Assembly: GCA_023667285.1 (NCBI GenBank)
Contig: JAMPAK010000001.1
Coordinates: 1,423,234 to 1,487,233, forward strand
DNA: 64,000 bases
Direction of reading: 5' to 3'
Origin: Muribaculaceae bacterium
GTDB lineage: Bacteria > Bacteroidota > Bacteroidia > Bacteroidales > Muribaculaceae
Part shown: piece after piece, positions 8,346-17,064 of the stretch
Numbering within the stretch: the first letter of the stretch is position 1
Layout of the letters: every line of letters begins with the position of its first letter
Position numbers and translations under genes: made by a program
The notes under the pieces: model-generated
Seen by the model: only the letters and a program-made list of their open reading frames with translations
The model's database searches: none
Told to the model about the DNA's origin: nothing

Positions 8346-9512
8346 ATGACCTCACGTTCCTCACACATAATCCAGCTCATTGCCCTGATGGCACTCCTGC
8401 TGACGGCGGGGGCGGGATATGCCTCCGAGCCGGTTGACAGTGTGAAGACATCGCAGCGTAATCTCTTTGAGCGTATCATCGACTACTTCCGTAGGGCAAA
8501 CAAGACAGAGGTGAGGCGCAGACCCTCCTTCTCATTCATAGGTGGCCCGCATGCCTCGAGCGATACAGGCGTCGGGCTGGGGCTAGTGGCTGCAGGCATC
8601 TACTCGACTGCTCCCGAGGACACCACCATCCTCCCTTCGAATGTATCACTATTTGCCGACATCACCACAAGGGGGTTCTATAAAATAGGTGTGCGCGGCC
8701 TGCATCTCTATCGCCATGGCGACCGCCGCATTGACTATGAGCTCAGCCTCAACCTCTATTCCACATATTTCTGGGGCATCGGCTATGACGCTGCCAGGCG
8801 CAAAACCAACAAGACAAAATATATGCTTGTCGACATGATGGCTGAGGTGGACCATCTGTGGCGTCTGGGTAACACAAACTTTTTCGGAGGCCCGATAGCA
8901 AAACTCAACTATATCGGCGCCCGAAAGATAGAGAACGACCGAGTGTTCAGCGGCCTGGACCGCTCCCACACTTCCTTCGGAGCCGGCTTGAGGCTTATGT
9001 TTGACACGCGCGATAACTTCACTGCACCCACCAGAGGCTGGATGGGTGAGGTGACACAGCGTTTCTATCCTCGCTTTCTGGGCAACAGGAATCTATCGTT
9101 CAGTTCATCTGAATTTGCCATAAACCATTATCAAAGCCTCTGGAAGGGTGGAGTGCTCGCCTCCCGTCTCCACGGGCTTTTCACCTATGGCAACACCCCG
9201 TGGGGACTGATGCCAAGCATAGGTGGCAGTTACACCCTACGCGGCTATTATGAGGGGCAATACAGGGACAAATGCGAGACAGACATAACATTTGAACTGA
9301 GACAACACATTGTGGGCCGCAGCGGAGTGGCACTATGGGGCGCCTTAGGTGCGGTCTATTCATCGTTCTCAGGCTTCCGCAGCCGCATGTTTCTGCCCAA
9401 TGTCGGTGTGGGCTACCGCTGGGAGTTCAAGAAACTCACCAACGTCCGTGTCGATGTCGGGTTTGGCAAAAGCAACTGGAGTTTTGTCCTTAATATCAAC
9501 GAAGCGTTCTGA
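8346..9512 (+). CDS. BamA/TamA-like outer-membrane barrel protein
   Basis: The 388-residue protein starts with a signal peptide (hydrophobic core about residues 8-22, cut near AGAGYAS). The rest resembles the C-terminal 16-strand barrel of the Omp85 surface-antigen family: alternating aromatic beta strands, a SFIGGPHASSDTGVGLGLVA opening strand, and a PSIGGSYTLRGYYEGQYRDK loop like the conserved RGY loop of BamA/TamA. No POTRA domains are visible, so it is a barrel-only member. It starts an operon with an EptA-like enzyme, DUF3943 and a PCMD protein, with the next gene 8 bases away. Its cargo or partner is unknown. Confidence 0.8.
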   Translation: MTSRSSHIIQLIALMALLLTAGAGYASEPVDSVKTSQRNLFERIIDYFRRANKTEVRRRPSFSFIGGPHASSDTGVGLGLVAAGIYSTAPEDTTILPSNVSLFADITTRGFYKIGVRGLHLYRHGDRRIDYELSLNLYSTYFWGIGYDAARRKTNKTKYMLVDMMAEVDHLWRLGNTNFFGGPIAKLNYIGARKIENDRVFSGLDRSHTSFGAGLRLMFDTRDNFTAPTRGWMGEVTQRFYPRFLGNRNLSFSSSEFAINHYQSLWKGGVLASRLHGLFTYGNTPWGLMPSIGGSYTLRGYYEGQYRDKCETDITFELRQHIVGRSGVALWGALGAVYSSFSGFRSRMFLPNVGVGYRWEFKKLTNVRVDVGFGKSNWSFVLNINEAF

Positions 9513-9520
9513 AAATAATT

Positions 9521-11167
9521 ATGAGACTATCCTCGAGGCGTCTGCCTGACATATTATTCATCTGGCTCATCATCACACTGGCCATCCCCAATGTGCTGCT
9601 CTCGTTCACTGAGAACCTGAGCATCTGGGGCCGGGTGGCCAACATCGCTCTCCCCGTCGGCATCATCGGGCTGCTAGCCTCGCTCTCTCGGCGAGTAGGG
9701 CGCACAGTGTGGCTGATGTTCCCCTTGATTTTCTTTGCAGCATTCCAGATAGTGTTGCTATGGCTCTATGGACGCAGTGTGATAGCGGTCGACATGTTTC
9801 TCAACCTCATCACCACAAACGCCACCGAGGTGGGAGAACTCCTGGGCAATCTATGGCCCAGCATTATAATTGTGTGCGTGCTGTATCTCCCATCTCTGAT
9901 TCTCGCGATAGTGATGATGAGAAAGAAGATGACACTGACGTGCGCCGCGATGATGGCAGTGCGCAGAATCTCCGGAGTCCTGACTGTGGTGGGCTTAGTG
10001 GCGCTCGCCGGGTGCTATCTCACCCCCGGGGCCTATTCCATGAAGCGCGACCTCTATCCCGTGAATGTGTGCTACAACCTCTGGCTTGCTGTCGACCGCA
10101 CCAGCCGCACTGCCAGATATCACGACACGTCAGCTGACTACACCTTCAGTGCACGCGCGGAGCATCCTGACTCAATCAGAGAGATCTGTGTGCTTGTGAT
10201 AGGGGAGACCTCACGGGCCACCGACTGGCAACTCCTGGGCTATGACCGTCCCACAACCCCGCGGCTTTCAAAAAGAGATGGCCTGCTTGTGGCCCCTCAG
10301 GCTTACAGCGAGTCGAACACCACACACAAGAGTGTCCCCATGCTCCTCAGCCCTGTCGATGCGCTCAACTTCAACGACAGTATATATAAGGTGAAGAGCC
10401 TCATCACGGCCTTCAAGGAGGCTGGATGGCACACCGCCTTTCTCTCAAACCAGCTCCCCAACAGATCTTTCATCGACTTCTTCGGAGAGGAGGCTGACAC
10501 AACTATATTTATAAAGAATATCCCGGATGCAGAGACCACGCCGGGCGACTTCCCTCTGCTCCCTCATCTCAAAGAGATCCTCAGGGTGGAGGCTCCAAAG
10601 CAACTCGTGGTGCTACACACCTATGGCTCACACTTCAACTATCGCGACCGATATGGCGATGAGGATCGGGTGTTTACTCCGGATGATTTTCCTGAGGCGG
10701 CGCGCAGTTATCGAGACCGTCTTGTGAACGCCTATGACAACACCATTGTAGCCACAGACCGTTTCATCGACTCGGTCATAGGAATGATAGACTCAGTGGG
10801 ATGTAGCGCCGGTCTCCTTTATACGTCTGACCACGGGGAGGATATTTACGACAACGGATCAGGACGCTTTCTCCATGCCTCGCCGCTCCCATCAGAGACT
10901 CAGGTGCATGTCCCGCTGCTCGTATGGCTCTCACATATTTATGCTGAGGAAAACCCCGATATAGCCGATGCTCTCTCGGCCAACATCTCGTCCGCCATAT
11001 CCACCTCAAGGTCATTTTTCCCGACAGCCTTGACCCTCGGAGGGATAGTGACCGGCCGTGAGGTTGACACAACAGCATCACTGGGTTCCGCGACATACAA
11101 GCCGCGCACACAACTATATCTCGATGATCACAACAGGCCTGTGCCTTTAACTGAAATGTTGAAATGA
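9521..11167 (+). CDS. EptA-like lipid A phosphoethanolamine transferase
   Basis: The 548-residue protein has five or so N-terminal membrane segments (residues about 8-165) and a periplasmic sulfatase-type domain. The nucleophile region reads VIGETSRATDWQLLGY (threonine of GETS), with HTYGSHFNYRDRY and TSDHGEDIYDNG as metal-site segments. This family moves phosphoethanolamine from phosphatidylethanolamine to lipid A or another surface glycan, lowering negative charge and often giving resistance to cationic peptides. The precise acceptor is inference. It overlaps the DUF3943 gene by 4 bases. Confidence 0.88.
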   Translation: MRLSSRRLPDILFIWLIITLAIPNVLLSFTENLSIWGRVANIALPVGIIGLLASLSRRVGRTVWLMFPLIFFAAFQIVLLWLYGRSVIAVDMFLNLITTNATEVGELLGNLWPSIIIVCVLYLPSLILAIVMMRKKMTLTCAAMMAVRRISGVLTVVGLVALAGCYLTPGAYSMKRDLYPVNVCYNLWLAVDRTSRTARYHDTSADYTFSARAEHPDSIREICVLVIGETSRATDWQLLGYDRPTTPRLSKRDGLLVAPQAYSESNTTHKSVPMLLSPVDALNFNDSIYKVKSLITAFKEAGWHTAFLSNQLPNRSFIDFFGEEADTTIFIKNIPDAETTPGDFPLLPHLKEILRVEAPKQLVVLHTYGSHFNYRDRYGDEDRVFTPDDFPEAARSYRDRLVNAYDNTIVATDRFIDSVIGMIDSVGCSAGLLYTSDHGEDIYDNGSGRFLHASPLPSETQVHVPLLVWLSHIYAEENPDIADALSANISSAISTSRSFFPTALTLGGIVTGREVDTTASLGSATYKPRTQLYLDDHNRPVPLTEMLK

Positions 11168-11976
11168 AACGGACTCTCCTCTATTTCCTCATTGCTCTCA
11201 TGGCTGCCACAGCCATGGGCGCCGACAGAGATTCGATCCCTCAGCCGACCGATTCTCTCACCATCTCCGTCCCTAAGGCAAAGCGTGGACTGTATGACAA
11301 TATATATGCCAAGCCATATCAGTTTGCCGGCAACGTCGACCCCAACTGGGGACGTCTATGGGCTAACACCGGTGTGCTTGTTGGCGCATATGTTGGTGCT
11401 CTCTTTGTCCTTGAGTGTCTTCCTGCCGATGCCACCGCGTGGAACCGCGCCGAGATTCAGGATGTGCCGTTGTTCAAGCGATGGCGCAACCACGTCATCA
11501 AGGAGGGACCCGAGTGGGACCACGACAAGTTCATCTTCAACTATGTTCTCCACCCCTATGCCGGAGCAGCCTATTTCATGACGGCCCGCTCCTGCGGCTT
11601 CGGATTCTGGCAGTCGATGCTATATGCCACCATTATCTCTAATATAGGTTGGGAGTTTGGCATCGAGGCCTTCATGGAGCGTCCCTCATATCAGGATCTG
11701 TTCATAACCCCGGTGATAGGCAGCTGTGTCGGAGAACTGTTCTACAGAGTGAAACGCAACATCGTGAGCCACGACTATACACTGGGCGGCTCGCGGGTGC
11801 TTGGCAATATAGTGGTCTTTCTCGTCGACCCCCTCAATGAGTTCCTCAACCTGATGCGAGGCAGCGACACACGCCGCATGCATCTGGGCCGCGACAATGG
11901 CCGCAAACTCGAGTCGTCGCTGATGCCAATAGGTGTCGGAGGAGCCCCCGGCTTCACCCTATCAGTCAAATTCTAA
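11164..11976 (+). CDS. DUF3943 family protein
   Basis: A 270-residue protein with an N-terminal signal peptide (MKRTLLYFLIALMAATAMGA). The core matches my memory of the DUF3943 family: NWGRLWANTGVLVGAYVGAL, then EGPEWDHDKFIFNYVLHPYAGAAYF and SNIGWEFGIEAFMERPSYQDL with hydrophobic stretches between. No enzyme motif is recognisable. It is probably an envelope protein, perhaps membrane- or barrel-associated. It overlaps the phosphoethanolamine transferase by 4 bases, suggesting that the two work on the same outer-membrane substrate (inference). Confidence 0.75.
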   Translation: MKRTLLYFLIALMAATAMGADRDSIPQPTDSLTISVPKAKRGLYDNIYAKPYQFAGNVDPNWGRLWANTGVLVGAYVGALFVLECLPADATAWNRAEIQDVPLFKRWRNHVIKEGPEWDHDKFIFNYVLHPYAGAAYFMTARSCGFGFWQSMLYATIISNIGWEFGIEAFMERPSYQDLFITPVIGSCVGELFYRVKRNIVSHDYTLGGSRVLGNIVVFLVDPLNEFLNLMRGSDTRRMHLGRDNGRKLESSLMPIGVGGAPGFTLSVKF

Positions 11977-11987
11977 AAAACTCCCGT

Positions 11988-12929
11988 ATGAAAAAAATCA
12001 ATGCACTCATCATAGCCGCTGCCATCCTCCCCTCGATGAGGGCTGAGAAGGTTGAGCCGATTCGGTTCGGCAACTTTGACTCGTGGGTCACACGCGAGAT
12101 AAGTGAATCAGCCGTCATAGGCGGCAACGACAAGACCATATATGAGATAGGCCCAACACAGACCATAAAGGGCAATAAACCCTATTCTCCTCTGGGTGGC
12201 TCACCCTGGGCCACGTCAAATGTCTATGCCAAAGTGATGGGTGTGGTCAAGGGGAGCAATGCTGTCTTTCCTGACGAGCGTCCGGGCCATGGAAAGTGTG
12301 CCAAGCTTACCACCCTCCTCGAACACTGCAAGGCCATCGGCCTGGTGAATATCGACGTCACAGTGGCCGGGTCAATATTCCTCGGACGCATGTTTGAGCC
12401 TATCAAGTCGACAAGCAACCCCTACTCCAAGATGGAGATGGGCATCCCATTCACAAAGCGTCCCAAGGCCCTCAGTTTCGACTACAAACTTGTCATCCCC
12501 ACCGGCAATGAGCGTCTCTACTCAAGTGGCTTCAGCAAGAAGAAGACCCTCCCCGGCCATGAGAATGCCGAGGTCTATATCCTGCTGCAGCGCCGATGGG
12601 AGGATGAGGATGGCAATCTGCATGCCCGCCGCGTGGGCACGGGGTGTGAGGTTTTCAAGAACTCCTCAAATGGATGGGTGAACTCCCACCGCATCCCCGT
12701 CATCTATGGCGAGGATGGGGCAAAGGCAATGAGCCTCATCACAAAGGAGAACAGTCACTATGCGCGCAACAGCAAGGGAAAGATGGTTCCTGTGATTGAA
12801 GAGGGGTGGGATGCCCCCGACGCCACACCCACACATCTCCTCGTGATGGCCTCAGCCGCCGAGGGGGAGCCGTTTGTCGGAACAATCGGCATGACTATGT
12901 GGGTCGACAACATGGCTCTGGTCTACTGA
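11988..12929 (+). CDS. Exported PCMD-type putative carbohydrate-binding protein
   Basis: A 313-residue protein with a short signal peptide ending near residue 19 (AAAILPSMRAEK). The body matches the PCMD (putative carbohydrate metabolism) beta-sandwich domain: NFDSWVTREI at the start, PFTKRPKALSFDYKL in the middle and the closing TMWVDNMALVY. That closing motif is shared with the two large lipoproteins at 17065 and 20942. PCMD is thought to be a glycan-related jelly-roll domain, but activity is unproven. It follows the DUF3943 gene by 11 bases and ends the envelope operon. Confidence 0.75.
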   Translation: MKKINALIIAAAILPSMRAEKVEPIRFGNFDSWVTREISESAVIGGNDKTIYEIGPTQTIKGNKPYSPLGGSPWATSNVYAKVMGVVKGSNAVFPDERPGHGKCAKLTTLLEHCKAIGLVNIDVTVAGSIFLGRMFEPIKSTSNPYSKMEMGIPFTKRPKALSFDYKLVIPTGNERLYSSGFSKKKTLPGHENAEVYILLQRRWEDEDGNLHARRVGTGCEVFKNSSNGWVNSHRIPVIYGEDGAKAMSLITKENSHYARNSKGKMVPVIEEGWDAPDATPTHLLVMASAAEGEPFVGTIGMTMWVDNMALVY

Positions 12930-12988
12930 TGGATGTGGCTACGCCTGAAGAATACGCCGTTTTTCATGCCATTCATCCCTAATACTGA

Positions 12989-13020
12989 TTTGCTGTCTTA
13001 GAAAAGATTTCTTAACTTTG
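12989..13020 (+). promoter_or_regulatory. Promoter of tsaC
   Basis: TTTG (12989-12992) and TAACTTTG (13013-13020) are separated by 20 bases, a full match to the Bacteroidota promoter. The ATG at 13051 lies 30 bases downstream. Confidence 0.8.
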
Positions 13021-13050
13021 CGTTTCCATCATCAACCGGGAAGCGCGCCA

Positions 13051-13620
13051 ATGACTTTAACTGAAGATATTCAGAAGGCCGTCAGCGTGATGAGACGCGG
13101 CGGCCTCATAGCCTATCCTACGGACACAGTCTGGGGGATAGGATGTGACGCCACATGCAGTGAGGCCGTCAGAAGAGTGTTCGAGGTGAAGCGCCGGGCT
13201 GACTCCAAGGCCCTTATCACGCTGGTGGATACTCCCGATATGCTTCAGCGCTTTGCCGGGGGTGTCACCGCTGAGGCTCTCGACATCGCCGTCAACTCCC
13301 CGCGTCCCACAACCGTGGTCTACCCATACGGCATCGGTGTGGCCCCCGAACTCCTTGCCTCTGACGGCAGTATCGGAATCCGTCTCAGCCACGAGGCTTA
13401 TTCGGCCGGGCTCTGTGAGGCCATGGGTGTCCCGGTGGTCTCCACGTCAGCCAACATCAGCGGGATGCCATCCCCCCGGTTCTATGACGAGATCTCACCT
13501 GAGATCCTTGATGCTGTCGACTATGTGGCTCTCTACCGCAGGGCCGACCACACAGCGGCACTCCCGTCGAGGGTGGTTATGGTGATGACCGACGGTAACC
13601 TGAAAGTAATCCGCCCTTGA
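13051..13620 (+). CDS. tsaC: L-threonylcarbamoyladenylate synthase (Sua5/YciO/YrdC family)
   Basis: Makes threonylcarbamoyl-AMP from threonine, bicarbonate and ATP, the precursor of the t6A base next to the anticodon of ANN-decoding tRNAs. The 189-residue protein is a single YrdC domain: AVSVMRRGGLIAYPTDTVWG at the N-terminus, KRRADSKALITLV, and VSTSANISGMPSPRFYDEI near the C-terminus. The first ATG of the frame, at 13018, overlaps the -7 box, so 13051 is preferred. The sugar transferase starts inside its stop codon. A YciO-like paralogue function cannot be fully excluded. Confidence 0.85.
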   Translation: MTLTEDIQKAVSVMRRGGLIAYPTDTVWGIGCDATCSEAVRRVFEVKRRADSKALITLVDTPDMLQRFAGGVTAEALDIAVNSPRPTTVVYPYGIGVAPELLASDGSIGIRLSHEAYSAGLCEAMGVPVVSTSANISGMPSPRFYDEISPEILDAVDYVALYRRADHTAALPSRVVMVMTDGNLKVIRP

Positions 13621-15005
13621 ATACACAGCGCAACATAAGGATCCTATATATATGCTCCGACTATGTCGCAGCCATTGCCGGGTTGATTATTTTCAGCCTC
13701 TGCCGCTACATGTTCCTTCCTGAACTTCCGGCCCGTTATGGCACTTTCTGGGAGTTTCTGGGTGCCGGCGGAGTCATGAAAACCCTGTTGCTGTTCCCTC
13801 CGTTCGCACTGTTGATAGACTATCTCACAGGTTATTATATAAGGGTGGTCAATAAGTCGAGAGTCGATGAGGTGCTTCGCACACTCTCGTCTGTCGCCAT
13901 CGCCACTCTGGCTTACTTCTTTGTGGCTCTGCTCAACGACCGTATGCCCATGCGCCGCCTGCACTACGAACTGATTCTGATGTTTGCCATTTCCCAGTTC
14001 ATCACCACATGGTCTCTGCGCTATCTGATCACCTCCATGCTCAAGCGCCATGCCCGCGGTGAACGTCCGCGCAGATATATAATGGTGTGCCGTCGGGAGG
14101 ATGAGACACGCAGCCGCCGTTGGATCAGCGAGACTGTGGCCGACTCCGGCTTTGAGGTTGTCGATATATGCCACTCAGAAGACAGCGATGAGACGGAGAG
14201 AATCCCTGCCCGCATAGCCTCAGGCGAGATTGAGGGGGTGGTTGTCGCTCCGTCGGCGCTCGACTCCGAGGGGATGCAGCGTCTGCTCCACACACTCTAT
14301 ACACTCGATGTCCCGGTTCTTGTCAGCCCCGATGACCGCGCCATTGCCATGGGCACCGTCACAAGGTTTGACCATGTGGTGGGTGAGCCTCTTGTCGATA
14401 TCGTGCGCCCGGTGCTTCCCGACGCTATGGTGGCAGTGAAGCGGTTCTCAGACGTGGTTCTCTCCGCAGTGGCGCTCACACTCACCTCGCCCCTCATCCT
14501 TGTGCTTGGGATGGCGGTAAAGATTGGGTCGCCCGGGCCGATGTTTTACTCGCAGGAACGCATAGGCTATCGCCGCCGCCCGTTCATGATACACAAACTC
14601 CGCTCCATGATCAACGAGTCCGAGACAGACGGCCCTCGCCTGTCGGCCGACTATGATCCGAGGATCACTCCCGTGGGACGGTTCATGAGAAAATATCGCC
14701 TGGATGAACTCCCCAACCTCTGGAACGTGCTTGTGGGTGAGATGTCGCTCGTGGGCCCTCGTCCGGAGCGCGAGCATTTCATACGCCAGATAGTTGAGCG
14801 CGCCCCTCACTACACCCTTCTTCATCTGGTCAGGCCGGGCCTGACTTCGTGGGGTATGGTCAGGTATGGTTATGCCTCGAATGTCGATGAGATGGTGGAG
14901 CGGCTCCGCTACGATATACTCTACGTCCAGAACCTATCGCTCGAGGTGGATGTAAAGATTCTTTTGTATACACTCAGGACCGTCCTGCGCGGTGAGGGGA
15001 AATAG
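13617..15005 (+). CDS. Polyprenyl-phosphate sugar-1-phosphate transferase
   Basis: Initiates an exopolysaccharide or O-antigen-like glycan by moving a sugar 1-phosphate from an NDP-sugar to undecaprenyl phosphate in the inner membrane. The 462-residue protein has about four N-terminal membrane helices (residues 10-145), a soluble linker, a further helix near 283, and the bacterial sugar transferase domain with SPGPMFYSQERIGYRRRPF, RKYRLDELPNLWNVLVGEMS and LVGPRPERE. The start is a TTG whose last bases share the tsaC stop (TTGA). The first internal ATG, at residue 29, would cut into the first helix, so the TTG is supported. No other glycan genes are adjacent. Confidence 0.9.
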   Translation: MNTQRNIRILYICSDYVAAIAGLIIFSLCRYMFLPELPARYGTFWEFLGAGGVMKTLLLFPPFALLIDYLTGYYIRVVNKSRVDEVLRTLSSVAIATLAYFFVALLNDRMPMRRLHYELILMFAISQFITTWSLRYLITSMLKRHARGERPRRYIMVCRREDETRSRRWISETVADSGFEVVDICHSEDSDETERIPARIASGEIEGVVVAPSALDSEGMQRLLHTLYTLDVPVLVSPDDRAIAMGTVTRFDHVVGEPLVDIVRPVLPDAMVAVKRFSDVVLSAVALTLTSPLILVLGMAVKIGSPGPMFYSQERIGYRRRPFMIHKLRSMINESETDGPRLSADYDPRITPVGRFMRKYRLDELPNLWNVLVGEMSLVGPRPEREHFIRQIVERAPHYTLLHLVRPGLTSWGMVRYGYASNVDEMVERLRYDILYVQNLSLEVDVKILLYTLRTVLRGEGK

Positions 15006-15043
15006 AAAAGACCGAGCGACAAAACATATTAACGACAGACTGA

Positions 15044-16861
15044 ATGATGTCAAGGCTGAAACAAATATATAAAGAGACGGTTGCACGGCTCGACACGTGG
15101 TTTCAATTGCTCGTGGTGTGGCGTGAGCGCCACATCAAGGAGAAGACCTTCGTCATAATCCTCGCTCTCATCGTGGGGGTCGTGGCAGGCACGGCGGCCT
15201 TGATACTCAAGTGGCTCATCCACGGTATATCGGGTCTGCTCACCGCTCACCTGGCCATCAACGGGGGCAACTATCTCTATCTGCTCTATCCGGTTGCGGG
15301 CATCATCCTCACAAGCCTCTATGTCAAGTATGTCGTGAGGGACAATATCTCCCATGGTGTCACACGTGTGCTATATGCCATCTCGCAGAACAAGTCGAGG
15401 CTGAAGAAACACAATATGTATACCTCGGTCATTGCCAGTTCGATAACCATCGGATTCGGCGGTTCGGTGGGAGCCGAGGGTCCTATAGTCTACACGGGCG
15501 CGGCAATAGGCAGTAATCTAGGGCGCGTCTTCAGAATGTCACCCAGGATCCTGATGATTCTCGTGGGGTGTGGCGCAGCTGCGGGTATAGCCGGAATCTT
15601 CAAGGCTCCCATAGCCGGTATGCTTTTCACCCTGGAGGTGCTGATGCTCGACCTCACCACCGTCTCCGTGATGCCTCTTCTGATCGCCTCGATAACAGCA
15701 GCCACGATGGCCTATGTATATACGGGCTATGACTTTGAGTTTTTCTTCCTTCAGAGCGAGCCGTTTGTCACAGCCCGCATCCCCTATGTGATTCTCCTCG
15801 GAGTGGTGTTGGGTCTGGTGTCGCTCTACTTCACCCGAACCATGAACATGATGGAGAACTGTTTCCGCTGGCTGCGGACACCGTGGAAGAAGATTGCTGT
15901 CGGCGGCGGTCTGTTGGCGCTCCTGGTCTTCATTTTTCCTCCGCTCTATGGCGAGGGCTACGGCTCGATAATGGGACTCCTGTCAGGTGACACCTCCTCG
16001 ATTGTCAACAATTCAATCTTCTATTCCGACCGTCTCAACGAGTGGTGGATTCTGGGATTCATTGCCGCATTGGTATTGCTTAAATCCTTTGCCACGTCTG
16101 CCACTAACGGCGCGGGTGGCGTCGGAGGCACCTTTGCCCCCTCGCTCTATGTGGGGTGTATGGCCGGATTCCTCTTCGCCTATGCGCTCAACATTATTTT
16201 CGGACTCGACCTCTCCACCAAGAATTTCGCCCTGATGGGGATGGCCGGGGTCATGTCTGGTGTCATGCATGCACCCCTAATGGGAATCTTCCTTACGGCC
16301 GAGCTTACAGGCGGCTACGACCTCTTCCTTCCACTGCTGATAGTCTCTACCATATCCTATGGGACCATCAAGATGTTTGAGCCTTACAGCATCTACACCA
16401 TGCGTCTGGCACGTGAGGGCAAACTGCTGACTCACCACAAGGACAAGGCAGTGCTGACGCTCCTGAAGGTCAACAACGTCATCGAGACAGACTTTGTGTG
16501 TGTCAGCCCCGAGATGAACCTGCGCCAGATGGTCGATGCCATCTCCCGCTCCTCTCGCAACCTCTTCCCGGTTGTCAACTCAGCCGGCGAACTTCTCGGA
16601 GTGGTGCTTCTGGATGAGATACGCAACATCATGTTCCGCCCCGACCTGTATAAACGTATGTTTGTCAACCAGTTCATGTCGATGCCCCCGGCTCGTGTCG
16701 ACACGACTCAGAGCATGGAGCAGGTGATGAAGAGCTTCGACCAGACCGGCGCATGGAACCTCCCCGTGGTCGATGAGCGGGGCAAATATGTCGGTTTTGT
16801 CTCAAAGTCGAAGATTTTCAATTCATATCGCCGCGTGCTCCGTCACTATTCCGAGGATTAA
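15044..16861 (+). CDS. ClC-type chloride channel/antiporter with CBS pair
   Basis: A 605-residue inner-membrane protein with about ten or more helices (residues 35-450) and two cytosolic CBS domains (about 480-600) that usually sense adenine nucleotides. The ClC selectivity segments are GFGGSVGAEGP (with the gating glutamate) and GAGGVGGTFAPS. The first ClC motif is degenerate (SHGVTRV), which I recall as usual for Bacteroidota members. It transports chloride or a similar anion, perhaps coupled to protons; which mode cannot be decided. It follows the sugar transferase by 38 bases. Confidence 0.93.
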   Translation: MMSRLKQIYKETVARLDTWFQLLVVWRERHIKEKTFVIILALIVGVVAGTAALILKWLIHGISGLLTAHLAINGGNYLYLLYPVAGIILTSLYVKYVVRDNISHGVTRVLYAISQNKSRLKKHNMYTSVIASSITIGFGGSVGAEGPIVYTGAAIGSNLGRVFRMSPRILMILVGCGAAAGIAGIFKAPIAGMLFTLEVLMLDLTTVSVMPLLIASITAATMAYVYTGYDFEFFFLQSEPFVTARIPYVILLGVVLGLVSLYFTRTMNMMENCFRWLRTPWKKIAVGGGLLALLVFIFPPLYGEGYGSIMGLLSGDTSSIVNNSIFYSDRLNEWWILGFIAALVLLKSFATSATNGAGGVGGTFAPSLYVGCMAGFLFAYALNIIFGLDLSTKNFALMGMAGVMSGVMHAPLMGIFLTAELTGGYDLFLPLLIVSTISYGTIKMFEPYSIYTMRLAREGKLLTHHKDKAVLTLLKVNNVIETDFVCVSPEMNLRQMVDAISRSSRNLFPVVNSAGELLGVVLLDEIRNIMFRPDLYKRMFVNQFMSMPPARVDTTQSMEQVMKSFDQTGAWNLPVVDERGKYVGFVSKSKIFNSYRRVLRHYSED

Positions 16862-16873
16862 CCTCTGTACCTA

Positions 16874-16918
16874 GTCCGTCGAGAGACGGACACCGGTCTA
16901 TTTCTATTCTATTTTTTC
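16874..16918 (+). terminator. Possible terminator after the ClC gene
   Basis: GTCCGTC (16874-16880) and GACGGAC (16885-16891) form a 7-base stem closed by a GAGA tetraloop. A strongly T-rich tract starts about 9 bases later, so spacing is not ideal. Confidence 0.45.
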
Positions 16919-16971
16919 TTTTTTTATTGTCTATTGTTCGCTTTTTGAGTGAAAAGTCGTGAAAAAATTCA

Positions 16972-16979
16972 TACCTTTG
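16972..16979 (+). promoter_or_regulatory. -7 promoter box for the DUF4493 lipoprotein operon
   Basis: TACCTTTG fits TAnnTTTG. The nearest TTTG upstream (16944-16947) is 24 bases away, longer than usual. The first ATG is at 17065, leaving a leader of roughly 80 bases. Confidence 0.55.
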
Positions 16980-17064
16980 TGCGAATTTTTTGCTTATCAA
17001 AGAGACCACAATACCTGACGTAGTCTTGAATAGAAATAATAGTAACCTTCAATAACTAAACACG

